Shown here piece after piece: positions 34,920 through 42,673 of a stretch of DNA of 64,000 nucleotides (the first letter of the stretch is position 1; the number at the start of each line of letters is the position of its first letter). The notes beneath the pieces were generated by a model that was given only the letters and a program-made list of their open reading frames with translations, was not told the DNA's origin and ran no database searches. The DNA is from Mucilaginibacter sp. Bleaf8 (GTDB lineage Bacteria; Bacteroidota; Bacteroidia; Sphingobacteriales; Sphingobacteriaceae): the NCBI RefSeq assembly GCF_018390515.1, contig NZ_JAHBBK010000003.1, positions 310,001 to 374,000 on the forward strand, in the 5' to 3' direction. Made by a program: the position numbers and the translations under genes.

Positions 34920-37900
34920 TTAGAATCCAACCTTCAAAGACACGGTATATTGTTTAGGTATGGGTAGAGCAACGCCGCCGCTACCAAAAAACTCCGGATC
35001 TTGTCCATTTAAACGTTTGTCAGAATAAAGCAAGGCAATGTTATTACCAACAAAGGTTAGTGAAGCGGCCTGTAAACCTATTCTGTTAATCCATGCTTTC
35101 GGCAGTGCATATCCTAATGATACTTGTTTGAAGCGGATGAAATCGCCGTTAGCTACCCGTTGATCTGAAAAGTTGTACAGGTTGTATGGATATACTGAAC
35201 CAATTACAGAACCGTTTGCATCCCTAACCACCTGTGATTGGGAAAATTGATCGAGCAATGCAGGTACTGTGGTGCGAGTCTCATCGCCCGGCTTTTGCCA
35301 GCGGTTCAGCAGATCTTTGGACATGGCATAATAGTCCGGATAAGTTGACGAGTAGACGTTACCCATACGGACCTTGTTGCCTGCAGCAAATGTAAATAAT
35401 GCCGATAGTGTAAAGCTTTTATAAGTAAACTGGTTGTAAAAACCACCGGTAAACGTTGGGTCAACCGGACCTTCGTACTTTAAGTTACCTACCTTAGTAT
35501 CTTGCAAATTTACGTAAGTACTGCGGTTGCCATCAGCGTCAATATAGTACGGGTAACCGTAGTTATGATCTAATCCATCAAACTTAACCGAAAATAAGCC
35601 TCTTTGCGGATAGCCTTGCAGCGCACCGCCATCGGCGCTAACGAGGTTGAAAATGTTTGGCGTATTCTGTAATTCAATAATCTTAGATCTGTTTAGTGCG
35701 AAGTTAAATGAAGGGCGCCACTTGAACGTTGAATTGGTAATGGCTGTTCCGCCCAAGGTAAACTCTATACCTTTACCACTCATTGTACCATAATTAGCCG
35801 TTTTGGTGTACTGGCCGCCTATACCTGATGTTCTGATATCACCAATAAGGTCATAGATATTACGCTTGTAAACATCAACGGTCATGTTGATCCGGTCATT
35901 AAGGAAAGATATGTCGGCACCCAAGTTGAGCTCTTTTAACTTCTCCCAGGTTAACTCAGAGTTCATCAAACTTGAAATGTAGGTAACCGTTTCTTTTTCA
36001 TTATCATAGGGCCTTCTGGCAACCATGTTATAAAAGGTAGCAGCCGAGTTTTTGGCATTACCTAAATTAGCTACCAAGCCATAGGTGCCTCTAAATCTGG
36101 CTGAAGAAACAATGCTGTTTTTTGGCCAAAAGGATTCCTGATCTACATTCCATGCTCCTGAAACGTTCCATGTAGGTAGCCACCTGGCCGTTCTGCTTTG
36201 TCCCATTAGGTTTGATCCATCCAAACGGGATGTAGCGTTAATGCTGTATTTGTCTTTATAGGAATAAGCTACTCGGCCGGCGAATGCAGCAAAGCGATCA
36301 CGGCCGGGCTGCATGCTAAAATATGGATAGCCCGACTCCTGTCCCCATTTAAAATATTGATAAGCCGGGTTAACGATACCACCATTAGTATACTGATATC
36401 CTACGCCATCAAAGTTTTCGGTTTGGCGGTTAACATAACGAACCTCCATTGTAGTAAATGCATTCAGGTGGTGGTCTGTATGAATTATCTTGTCAAATTC
36501 CAGATTCTGCCTGAAATAATAATTTGTCAGGTTATCCATATTTACAAGATAGAAACCACCTTCGGGCAATACACTTACCGGATATTTTGTTGGATCGTTA
36601 GGGTCTGTATACAAATATTTGGATGATCCCAAAACGGTCGGATCTGCAGATGCCCGATAAGCCAGGGTTTGATTAGATTTTTCTAAAATATAATGCTGAC
36701 GCTCGGTTCTGGCAAAGCGGTATGCTCCATCAACAGAATAAGTTAAAAAAGGCAATACCTTGTATCTCAAACCACCTTGAACCTTAAAATCTATCTGGCC
36801 CAGTTTTAGATAGTTATTTTGAAGTTCATTGATGATATTAAACGGAGCATAATTTCTGTTGAAGTATTCCAGATTTCCATTCTGATCATATGGTGTTATT
36901 GCTCTGCTGGTGTTCAGCGCATACGAGTAGGGGTTGATGTCAAAATCCCTGGAATAAGTTCCATATACCGGATCTGAATTCCTGTTTAAAGTACCAGGAG
37001 CTCTTTGATCACGAACTGAACCTTGTGTTATTAACTCACCGCTGATCTTATTGCTAAGTTTGAAGTTGGCTCTGAAGTTGCCTGTAAAACGGTTAACACT
37101 GTTGCCCAAAGTCTGGCCGTTATCATGTAGAAAGGATGTCGAAGCATAGGTTTGAAATTTTTCCGTTCCTGAATTTATACTTAAAGAATGTTCCTGTAGC
37201 AATGAATTTTTGAACAGTACATTAAACCAATCGGTATTAGCGTTGGCATAGCGCTGTAAAAAATTAAGGCGGCTTGTGGCATCGTTTCGCACACCATAGG
37301 TGCCTTTAGTTTCGTTATAAGTATTAATCTGGTTGTACAGTTTACTGAAAACGCCTCCTTCTGAACCACGCAGCGAGCCGGGAAGCTGGAAATAACCTTT
37401 GTTTTCCAACTCCAGCAAAACCGACATTTGATCGGCCGAGTTTAAAATGTCAAACTGGGAATACGATGGCTTCAAGTAAGTGGTAAAGTTACCGGTATAG
37501 CTGATGCGTGCAGCACCTTCGGTTTGTTTACCTTTCTTGGTATTAACAATAATTACACCATTCATGGCCCTGGCACCGTACTGAGCAGTAGCGGCAGCAT
37601 CCTTTAATATGGTGAAGCTTTCAATATCATCAGGGTTTAAACCGGCTACAGATGAACCGATCAACGTATTGGCATCACCGGTTGATAACGCTTCGTTCGA
37701 GATATTTACAACGTCTTCTAAAATAATACCATCAACCACCCACAGCGGTTTGTTATCACCAGAAATAGAGGTTGCACCCCGGATACGAATTTTAGGTGCA
37801 GCACCAAATGTACCGGACACGTTTTGTACAGATACACCGGCTACCTGGCCTTCCAGCATACGACTGACATCTGGCACACCATTACGTTGCACATCTGAAG

Positions 37901-38405
37901 CCTTGAGCTGTGCAGCTGAACCGGTAAACAACTTTCTGTCTAACTGCTGATAACCGGTCGATACGACGTTTACTTCTTTCAGCTGACTGGCGTCATCCTC
38001 TAACGATACATCAATGCGGGTTTTACCTTTAATAGGTACTTCTACAGTTTTAAATCCCATAAATTTGAATACCAGTATTGCATTTTCATCTTTAACGATG
38101 ATCTGATATTCACCAAGATTACCTGTTGCAACAGCTGTTTGAGTACCCTTTACCAGTACGGTAACTCCCGGCAGTGTATTTCCGGTCGACTTTTCCTTTA
38201 CCGTTCCCTTAATAATGATGTCTTTATTCGGCACCTGTCTGGGTGCAAAATTGTGACTAAGAGCATGTGCTGGTGTATTAGCTGTGTACCTTACATTGCG
38301 TTGTACCTCGGCTTTACCATAAGTATTCCAAAATACAGCACCGATTAGTACAGCAACCTGCCCTACATTTACTCTGATTTTCCTTTTGTAGAAATTTTCC
38401 ATCAT
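34920..38405 (-). CDS. SusC/RagA-family TonB-linked outer membrane transporter
   Basis: TonB-dependent transporter of 1161 residues. After a signal-like N-terminus comes a carboxypeptidase-like domain (about 64-150, IIIKGTVKEKSTGNTLPGVT), the plug (about 155-290) with PDVSRMLEGQVAGVSVQNVS, PLWVVDGIILED and ILKDAAATAQYGARAMNGVI, and the 22-strand barrel to the C-terminus. It is the channel of the Sus-type importer encoded by this four-gene operon. No sigma/anti-sigma or hybrid regulator gene is adjacent. Confidence 0.93.
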   Translation of the reverse strand: MMENFYKRKIRVNVGQVAVLIGAVFWNTYGKAEVQRNVRYTANTPAHALSHNFAPRQVPNKDIIIKGTVKEKSTGNTLPGVTVLVKGTQTAVATGNLGEYQIIVKDENAILVFKFMGFKTVEVPIKGKTRIDVSLEDDASQLKEVNVVSTGYQQLDRKLFTGSAAQLKASDVQRNGVPDVSRMLEGQVAGVSVQNVSGTFGAAPKIRIRGATSISGDNKPLWVVDGIILEDVVNISNEALSTGDANTLIGSSVAGLNPDDIESFTILKDAAATAQYGARAMNGVIIVNTKKGKQTEGAARISYTGNFTTYLKPSYSQFDILNSADQMSVLLELENKGYFQLPGSLRGSEGGVFSKLYNQINTYNETKGTYGVRNDATSRLNFLQRYANANTDWFNVLFKNSLLQEHSLSINSGTEKFQTYASTSFLHDNGQTLGNSVNRFTGNFRANFKLSNKISGELITQGSVRDQRAPGTLNRNSDPVYGTYSRDFDINPYSYALNTSRAITPYDQNGNLEYFNRNYAPFNIINELQNNYLKLGQIDFKVQGGLRYKVLPFLTYSVDGAYRFARTERQHYILEKSNQTLAYRASADPTVLGSSKYLYTDPNDPTKYPVSVLPEGGFYLVNMDNLTNYYFRQNLEFDKIIHTDHHLNAFTTMEVRYVNRQTENFDGVGYQYTNGGIVNPAYQYFKWGQESGYPYFSMQPGRDRFAAFAGRVAYSYKDKYSINATSRLDGSNLMGQSRTARWLPTWNVSGAWNVDQESFWPKNSIVSSARFRGTYGLVANLGNAKNSAATFYNMVARRPYDNEKETVTYISSLMNSELTWEKLKELNLGADISFLNDRINMTVDVYKRNIYDLIGDIRTSGIGGQYTKTANYGTMSGKGIEFTLGGTAITNSTFKWRPSFNFALNRSKIIELQNTPNIFNLVSADGGALQGYPQRGLFSVKFDGLDHNYGYPYYIDADGNRSTYVNLQDTKVGNLKYEGPVDPTFTGGFYNQFTYKSFTLSALFTFAAGNKVRMGNVYSSTYPDYYAMSKDLLNRWQKPGDETRTTVPALLDQFSQSQVVRDANGSVIGSVYPYNLYNFSDQRVANGDFIRFKQVSLGYALPKAWINRIGLQAASLTFVGNNIALLYSDKRLNGQDPEFFGSGGVALPIPKQYTVSLKVGF

Positions 38406-39185
38406 ACGTGTTTTGTTCTATGTTTTTAAATATGAATACGCGAGTGCAGGCATAGTTATGCCATTAACGGGAGTTAGCTAGGAAAAAAGTTAATTGCAGC
38501 CTATAGGGACTAAGATGTTATTGGGAACATTATAGCCTGAAAATCTAAAAGTGTTTAATTTGTTAAAGAGTATTAAATTTTAGATTGCAATTGTTACTTG
38601 AAGTTGATTTAAGCAATTGTTTTGAGTATAATTTTAGTCATAAGGTGATAATTTATTAGTTAGGTTATTATATTTTCGGACTTTCTAAAATTCAACGTCG
38701 TAATTTTGTAATAAAAAACTATAATTTACAATTTTTTAAGAAAAATATTACACTAAAGTTAATGAAGCGGGTGATTAATTAACAAGTTTTAGCTATTTGA
38801 CTGTTGGTGGTGCTGTTTTTTGAGTGAAAAATGTGCCGCTAAGTTAAATACAGGTAGTATCCTGGTTGATTTTTAAGTAATTGCTATTTGCGTATTTTAA
38901 ACCTAGGTCGGACCGTCCAAATGACATGTTTGCTTCATTTCATAGTTCTCTCAAGGAGTTGAAAGCAAAGCAACAATAGGGCTTGTACCAGCTCTATACC
39001 CATGTAATGAATTACAAAGTCAGCTTAATGTACAGCACTTCGTTAACGGTTATTGTATATATTAGTTATCCGCATATAAATCCTGCGTGCGCTTGGCATA
39101 GATAAATCAAGCATCAAAATCGCTGTCGGGAGAGGCTAAGCCCTGGGCTGGATGCCTGATTCGCAGGCTTAAAGTACTTTTATAC
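38406..39185. other. Long gene-free region upstream of the susC-like gene
   Basis: About 780 bases, AT-rich in 38450-38800 (the promoter and leader region of the Sus-type operon), then more balanced. No ORF with coding character and no clear hairpins or repeats were found before the terminator of the Y-RNA array. Confidence 0.5.
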
Positions 39186-39219
39186 AACAGAAGCTGCTTT
39201 AACTTGAGCAGCTTCTGTT
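39186..39219 (-). terminator. Hairpin at the end of the Y-RNA array
   Basis: AACAGAAGCTGCT and AGCAGCTTCTGTT form a perfect 13-bp stem around an 8-nt loop, 19 bases beyond the last Y-RNA-like unit. The minus-strand side continues TGTATA, a poor U tract, so it may be a terminator or a 3' protecting stem. Confidence 0.6.
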
Positions 39220-39237
39220 CTATAGTTCACTAAATTA

Positions 39238-39370
39238 TAAAGGGCAATAAGCAACAGGTGCATTTAACTGAACTACTGATGAAATTATTTCACCGGCTGG
39301 ACTCGAACCAACGACCTTCCGCCGGGGGCGGATGTTCTAACCGAAGGAGCACCCATTTACGGCACCTTCA
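39238..39370 (-). ncRNA. Y-RNA-like RNA, unit 6 (permuted tRNA mimic)
   Basis: The ends pair (TGAAGG with CCTTTA; GGTGC with GCACC) around an internal loop with the array motif TGCCGTAAAT. Next come CTCCTTCGG, a GC-rich hairpin, a T-arm GTTGG-TTCGAGT-CCAGC, an acceptor-like stem GGTGAAA/TTTCATC closed by a short loop, and a weak D-arm. The T-arm comes before the acceptor and D-arm: a tRNA whose ends are joined and which is open where the anticodon arm should be. This is the layout of bacterial YrlA-type Y RNAs. Confidence 0.6.
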
Positions 39371-39376
39371 TTTGAA

Positions 39377-39449
39377 AGAAGAGCAACAGTCGGTAAGTGG
39401 ACTGATATTGGCTTGACAGGCGAAGTAACGCTTACCTACGGCATCTTCT
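39377..39449 (-). ncRNA. Y-RNA-like RNA, unit 5 (short form)
   Basis: AGAAGA pairs with TCTTCT and GGTAAG with CTTACC, flanking the internal loop TGCCGTA on one side and GACTGTTGC on the other. The array motif GTTACTTCG follows the stem. No T-arm or D-arm is present, so this 73-nt RNA would have only the Ro-binding-type stem and a small loop domain. Confidence 0.5.
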
Positions 39450-39456
39450 AATTTGG

Positions 39457-39586
39457 TTAAGGGCAACAATCAATATACGTATGGCTAAATAAGCTTTCTG
39501 CTCTACCAAACTGAGCTACACTGCACATATGCAATGGCCGGACTCGAACCGGCGACACGAAGTAGCGTATATCTGCGGCACCTTAA
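39457..39586 (-). ncRNA. Y-RNA-like RNA, unit 4 (permuted tRNA mimic)
   Basis: Terminal stem TTAAGG/CCTTAA, internal loop TGCCGCAG against TGATTGTTGC, then ATATACG/CGTATAT. After the motif GCTACTTCG come a T-arm CCGG-TTCGAGT-CCGG, the acceptor 3' strand CATTGCA, a TATG loop, the acceptor 5' strand TGCAGTG, and a D-arm TAGCTCAGTTTGGTAGAGCA. The acceptor strands pair over 7 bp with one G-U. It is the clearest circularly permuted tRNA mimic of the array, with the tRNA 3' half encoded before the 5' half. Confidence 0.68.
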
Positions 39587-39603
39587 TGCTTTACCTTGAT
39601 TTT

Positions 39604-39702
39604 AAAGAAAGGGTATAAGCAATGAGCTACTTTACCTGCCCGTAAACACAAGGCCCCAGCTACAGGTTCAACGAAGTAATGCTCATTTACGCCACCTTCT
39701 TT
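39604..39702 (-). ncRNA. Y-RNA-like RNA, unit 3 (no T-arm)
   Basis: AAAGAAGG pairs with CCTTTCTTT (one bulge) and AATGAGC with GCTCATT, with the internal loop TGGCGTA. The array motif ATTACTTCG follows. The head is an ACCTG/CAGGT stem with a large loop; no tRNA-like arms are seen. A T-rich stretch follows the 3' end. Confidence 0.5.
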
Positions 39703-39731
39703 GTGCGGCAAGGCAGGTTAAAATTTTTAAA

Positions 39732-39882
39732 AAGAAGGGCAAAAGGCAATAAGTGACTGTTTCCTGCTCTACCAACTGAGCTACTCAAGCGTATAAATCA
39801 TTAATGGCGCTCAAGGCCGGATTCGAACCGGCGACCTGGGAGTTAGAAGCTCGAAGTAACACTTTATTTACGGCACCTTCTT
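39732..39882 (-). ncRNA. Y-RNA-like RNA, unit 2 (permuted tRNA mimic)
   Basis: AAGAAGG/CCTTCTT and AATAAAGTG/CACTTATT stems enclose the loop TGCCGTA. After GTTACTTCG there is a T-arm CCGG-TTCGAAT-CCGG, acceptor strand CTTGAGC, a linker of about 18 nt, acceptor strand GCTTGAG (7 bp with two wobbles) and a perfect D-arm TAGCTCAGTTGGTAGAGCA. The order T-arm, acceptor, D-arm is again permuted. The 3' end runs into TTTTT. Confidence 0.68.
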
Positions 39883-39885
39883 GTA

Positions 39886-40014
39886 ATAAGGAGCAACAGG
39901 CGATTCAGGCCGGGGGAACCGCTTTTGGGACTCGAACCCACAGCACGGCTTGCGCCACACTGCCCTTCCCCCTTCCAATGGTAGCGAAGTAACCCGTTTC
40001 TACGGCATCCTTAT
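39886..40014 (-). ncRNA. Y-RNA-like RNA, unit 1
   Basis: ATAAGGA/TCCTTAT and AACGGG/CCTGTT stems with TGCCGTAGA between them. The motif GTTACTTCG is present. The head has a GGGGGAA/TTCCCCC stem enclosing a 9-bp GCAA-capped hairpin and a T-arm TGGG-TTCGAGT-CCCA. The D-arm is missing and the order differs from units 2, 4 and 6. It is the unit closest to the TROVE gene (52 bases after its stop) and on the same strand. Confidence 0.58.
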
Positions 40015-40032
40015 GTTTTTAATTTCTTTTAA

Positions 40033-40062
40033 AGTATGGGCCAAATGCTAGTGGCCCATACT
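40033..40062 (-). terminator. Hairpin after the TROVE gene
   Basis: AGTATGGGCCA pairs perfectly with TGGCCCATACT (11 bp) three bases after the TROVE stop, followed on the minus strand by TTTAAAAG. It may terminate the TROVE mRNA or mark a processing point between it and the Y-RNA array. Confidence 0.65.
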
Positions 40063-40065
40063 GTT

Positions 40066-41646
40066 TTATAATTCTATCTTTTGTATTTCTGTTAAAGCCG
40101 AGCCGCCTCTATCTAAAGCATCCAGCGCTTCAAATATCTTGTCGCTCCAGCCAGCTACTAGGTATACGTCATTTGCCATAGTTTGCAATGGCGCTTGTCC
40201 GTAACCTTGCAAGTCAAACAGGTATAGTTTGGCCGCAGGCGCTACTTTTTGCTTGTACTGCACCCATAGCGTTTGGATGTGTTCATTACTGCCTGTATTG
40301 TTCCACAACTGGCAGTCGGTAAACAGCATTACTTTATCCATTTGTACACGATTATTAAGCAGGTCTTTAATTACCAGATGTCCGTTTGTGGCGTAACCTA
40401 CTTCGCCTTCGCGCTTGTAAAACTCCTGTACATTACCCAGTATATTTTTACGCGGCACAGTAATGGTTTTCCATTTGTCGCCAAACATACCTACCTGCAC
40501 ATTTTTACAGCGCGACTGCAACAGCATGGCCAGCATCAAGCCAACATCATACAACAACACTTTTGACTTAGCCGAAACCGGTTGCTGCATGGAACCCGAC
40601 ACATCGCACGCCAGTAAAATCCGCATGTTATGGTCAAAGCCTTTAATATTGGCGGCACTGGCTTGTACAGCCTTTTCAATAGCTTCCAATACTTCACCGG
40701 TATAACCCATATTACCGTTTGCCAGTAACCGGGTCACTTTTTCGGCAAAGCTACGGCCTTGTGGCTTCGCTTCTATATTCAGCAGCTCACGGTAAGCCGA
40801 CAGGTAGCGGAACGGAAACTGTTTGGCTTTAGCTACCTGCTGGGGCGATGACAATACTGAACACACTTTTTGGATATGCTGATAGGATACGCCTGCTTCC
40901 AAAATGTTGCGCAGGTTACGCAGCATAGCCATATAGCCCAGTTTACCGCTGTCAATCAGTTCTTGCCACTTGGCTTTAAAAGCTTCGGCTTTGGCTTCGC
41001 CGCTATCAAAATTCAACTGACCTAAGGCCGATAGTTCGGTTTCCCAGGTATAAGGGGGTTGCAGCGAGCCTTCGGATATTTTGTTAAACAGCAGTTGCTG
41101 CAATTCATCTTTTGCTTTCGGGTGAACCAGAAACAACGCATCGCGCAGCTTGATTTCGGTTGGCCGGTTGTATTTGGCAAACTGATACTCGTCGAACTTA
41201 TTAAAGGCGGCGGATAAACCTTTTTGCAGCTGCTTGCTCAGGCGGTTCAGCTTTTTAGGGCCGGTGCGCTGGTTAAGCTGCTGGTAGCAGGCCAGTAGTT
41301 CGGTAATCTCGTCGGCACGGTTAATCACTTTATCGGTTACACGGGCAATCAGATCATCGCCCGAATGAATTTTGGCCAACTCGGTTACCAGCACCAGCGG
41401 TACCGAACGCATATACATTTTGGTACGGGCATACACCGCCAGCTTACCCACAAATACCGGGTTGCATTTGGCTACCAGGCTGCGCAGGCGGTTTAACCGG
41501 TTCTCGTCCTTTTCGTAAAAAGAATCATTGAGCGACCAGGTTACTACCGTGGTATACAGCTCCATCTCGGGCGATAGGGCATAGGCCCTGGCACTCTCAT
41601 GGTTTGCCAGTATGTTTTTTGCTTTGCTTAACAGGTTGAATTTCAT
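40066..41646 (-). CDS. rsr: TROVE-domain protein, Ro60 ortholog (Rsr)
   Basis: Ring-shaped RNA-binding protein of the Ro60/TROVE family, 526 residues. HEAT-like TROVE repeats fill about 20-340 (ALSPEMELYTTVVTWSLNDS, GKLAVYARTKMYMRSVPLVL). A von Willebrand A domain follows (about 345-525) with the metal site DVSGSM and LFTDCQLW. Ro60 binds misfolded RNAs and Y RNAs. The start is the ATG at 41646, set by an unusually strong AAAGGAGG 8 bases upstream; the longer frame to 41679 has none. The Y-RNA-like array follows downstream and rtcB lies 2 kb away, as in known RNA repair loci. Confidence 0.92.
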   Translation of the reverse strand: MKFNLLSKAKNILANHESARAYALSPEMELYTTVVTWSLNDSFYEKDENRLNRLRSLVAKCNPVFVGKLAVYARTKMYMRSVPLVLVTELAKIHSGDDLIARVTDKVINRADEITELLACYQQLNQRTGPKKLNRLSKQLQKGLSAAFNKFDEYQFAKYNRPTEIKLRDALFLVHPKAKDELQQLLFNKISEGSLQPPYTWETELSALGQLNFDSGEAKAEAFKAKWQELIDSGKLGYMAMLRNLRNILEAGVSYQHIQKVCSVLSSPQQVAKAKQFPFRYLSAYRELLNIEAKPQGRSFAEKVTRLLANGNMGYTGEVLEAIEKAVQASAANIKGFDHNMRILLACDVSGSMQQPVSAKSKVLLYDVGLMLAMLLQSRCKNVQVGMFGDKWKTITVPRKNILGNVQEFYKREGEVGYATNGHLVIKDLLNNRVQMDKVMLFTDCQLWNNTGSNEHIQTLWVQYKQKVAPAAKLYLFDLQGYGQAPLQTMANDVYLVAGWSDKIFEALDALDRGGSALTEIQKIEL

Positions 41647-41672
41647 CGCAAGCCTCCTTTCTGTGATTTGTT

Positions 41673-41712
41673 GATACAAAGATTGGAGGCCAGTGCGCAG
41701 TGTATTTGCGTA
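41673..41712 (-). promoter_or_regulatory. TROVE promoter with double operator (TGCGCA-N7-TGCGTA)
   Basis: Plus-strand TGCGCA at 41694 and TGCGTA at 41707 are 13 bases apart start to start. GATACAAAGA lies 11 bases from the first site. The same arrangement (13-base spacing, GATACAAAGA at 10 bases) precedes rtcB. On the minus strand the last element gives TCTTTGTATC, whose TTTG could be the -7 box. The likely binder is the WYL protein at 45821-46870. Confidence 0.65.
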
Positions 41713-41753
41713 GTGAAAATTATTTGAAAATATTTTTAAGATATTTATCAGGT

Positions 41754-42308
41754 ATGATTATGATTAGTTTCATGAGATTTCTTAAGAGCCTATTTAAAGG
41801 CAAGCTGCAAAAAGACAATAAAGTATTTCCGCCAATACCACAATGGCAGCCTAATACACCAGTTAATCATGAACAAATTATGGAGGCTGCCAAATATTAC
41901 ACAGGCGGCAAGGTACAGCTGGCCGTATTTCAATATGGCACAGTAGTGATGTTTCCTGAAGCGGTTACTGATATTACGGAAGAAGCAAAGCTTACGTTGC
42001 ATAAAATATATAATGCGCACCCCGATTTTAAGCCACTTAACATGGATGATGGTAATTATTTGATTGAGTACAGTTACCCCGCATTTACTGTTGTATTTAA
42101 GAACGAACCGGAGAACTATTGGGATTACATTGAAGATAATCATCAACAGGGTGTATGTCCAGATGAAGTTTTGATTAATAGTAATGGTGAGCATAATGTA
42201 TTTGACAGAATAGGGAAGATTAGTCTGTTTGGCCGGGCTAGAATGTTTATGGATGCGCAGGCTCCCCAGGTTGTAAAAACGTTTACGCCACTACTGGCAA
42301 ATGAATAA
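41754..42308 (+). CDS. Hypothetical protein divergent from the TROVE gene
   Basis: A 184-residue protein of no recognised family. A short hydrophobic/basic start (MIMISFMRFLKSLFKGK) precedes a mixed domain with FPEAVTDITEEAKLTLHKIY, YLIEYSYPAFTVVFKNEP and FGRARMFMDAQAPQVV. It has no clear transmembrane helix. Starts at the ATG at 41754; in-frame codons upstream run into the operator. It shares its upstream region with TROVE and so may be co-regulated. A parallel divergent gene lies next to rtcB. No function is proposed. Confidence 0.65.
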   Translation: MIMISFMRFLKSLFKGKLQKDNKVFPPIPQWQPNTPVNHEQIMEAAKYYTGGKVQLAVFQYGTVVMFPEAVTDITEEAKLTLHKIYNAHPDFKPLNMDDGNYLIEYSYPAFTVVFKNEPENYWDYIEDNHQQGVCPDEVLINSNGEHNVFDRIGKISLFGRARMFMDAQAPQVVKTFTPLLANE

Positions 42309-42330
42309 AAAATATTTTTAAAGATAATTC

Positions 42331-42359
42331 TTGATTATAAAAAGTAATGTGTATACTTG
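42331..42359 (+). promoter_or_regulatory. Promoter of the leader-tRNA operon
   Basis: TTG at 42331-42333 and TATACTTG at 42352-42359 (one mismatch to TAnnTTTG), 18 bases between. Transcription would begin within a few bases of the leader ATG at 42364, so the leader peptide may be read from a leaderless RNA; no Shine-Dalgarno is visible. Confidence 0.6.
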
Positions 42360-42363
42360 CAGC

Positions 42364-42417
42364 ATGAAAACAACAACAATACAGATACAATTGCCGCAAC
42401 TGATTTATCAGAGGTGA
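42364..42417 (+). CDS. Regulatory leader peptide of the tRNA operon
   Basis: A 17-codon ORF, MKTTTIQIQLPQLIYQR, too short to be an enzyme. Codons 6-9 read AUA CAG AUA CAA and codons 11-12 CCG CAA; in all four Gln, three Ile (two of them AUA) and one Pro. The three tRNA genes just downstream are tRNA-Pro(UGG), tRNA-Ile(UAU) and tRNA-Gln(UUG), the readers of those codons. The end of the ORF (42402-42414) is complementary to the terminator's left arm. This is the layout of a stalling leader peptide, so the product itself is probably only a sensor. Confidence 0.7.
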   Translation: MKTTTIQIQLPQLIYQR

Positions 42418-42487
42418 ATGGGTATGTATTGAAATAACATAGCAGAATATTCAGAATCCTCTTAGATAAATCTAAGGGGATTTTTTG
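42402..42487 (+). promoter_or_regulatory. Attenuator: terminator with competing antiterminator
   Basis: Terminator: AATCCTCTTAGA (42455-42466) pairs with TCTAAGGGGATT, closing on a run of T. Antiterminator: GATTTATCAGAGG (42402-42414, the last codons of the leader ORF) pairs with CCTCTTAGATAAATC (42458-42472), 13 bp with a 2-nt bulge, and destroys the terminator. A ribosome that finishes the leader covers 42402-42414, so the terminator forms. A ribosome stalled at the AUA/CAR codons leaves it free, so the antiterminator forms and the tRNAs are transcribed. Confidence 0.7.
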
Positions 42488-42503
42488 TTTTCGGGGCATT
42501 TTC

Positions 42504-42577
42504 AGGGTAGTATATCAATTGGTCAGATTACCACATTTGGGATGTGGAGGCTCCCGGTTCGAGTCCGGGTTACCCTA
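42504..42577 (+). tRNA. tRNA-Pro (TGG)
   Basis: 74 nt. Acceptor AGGGTAG/TTACCCT (A1-U72), discriminator A; anticodon arm CCACA-TTTGGGA-TGTGG with TGG; T-arm CCCGG-TTCGAGT-CCGGG. The D-stem is weak (TATC/GATT, one mismatch). No CCA encoded. First gene of the attenuated tRNA operon. Confidence 0.88.
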
Positions 42578-42591
42578 CTGATTTACAGCAT

Positions 42592-42665
42592 GGAACGTTA
42601 GCTCAATTGGTGAGAGCGGCACCCTTATACGGTGATGGTTAAAGGTTCAAGTCCTTTACGTTCTA
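42592..42665 (+). tRNA. tRNA-Ile (TAT)
   Basis: 74 nt. Acceptor GGAACGT/ACGTTCT (G1-U72), discriminator A; D-arm GCTC-AATTGGTGA-GAGC; anticodon loop CTTATAC with TAT; T-arm AAAGG-TTCAAGT-CCTTT. The first anticodon pair is mismatched. Bacteria normally read AUA with a lysidine-modified CAT tRNA, so a TAT anticodon is rare. It fits the two AUA codons in the leader. Confidence 0.85.
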
Positions 42666-42673
42666 CAAAATAA

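Noticed and set aside
39240..40020. CRISPR-like array of short repeats
   Set aside because: The repeated blocks (TGCCGTA..., ACTTCG) are irregularly spaced, vary in sequence, and fall at fixed places in stem-forming units with tRNA-like arms. No constant repeat-spacer pattern and no cas genes.
39240..40020. Cluster of ordinary but decayed tRNA genes
   Set aside because: In the clear units the 3' half comes before the 5' half and the acceptor strands pair across a short loop. No anticodon arm can be drawn, so normal tRNAs do not fit.
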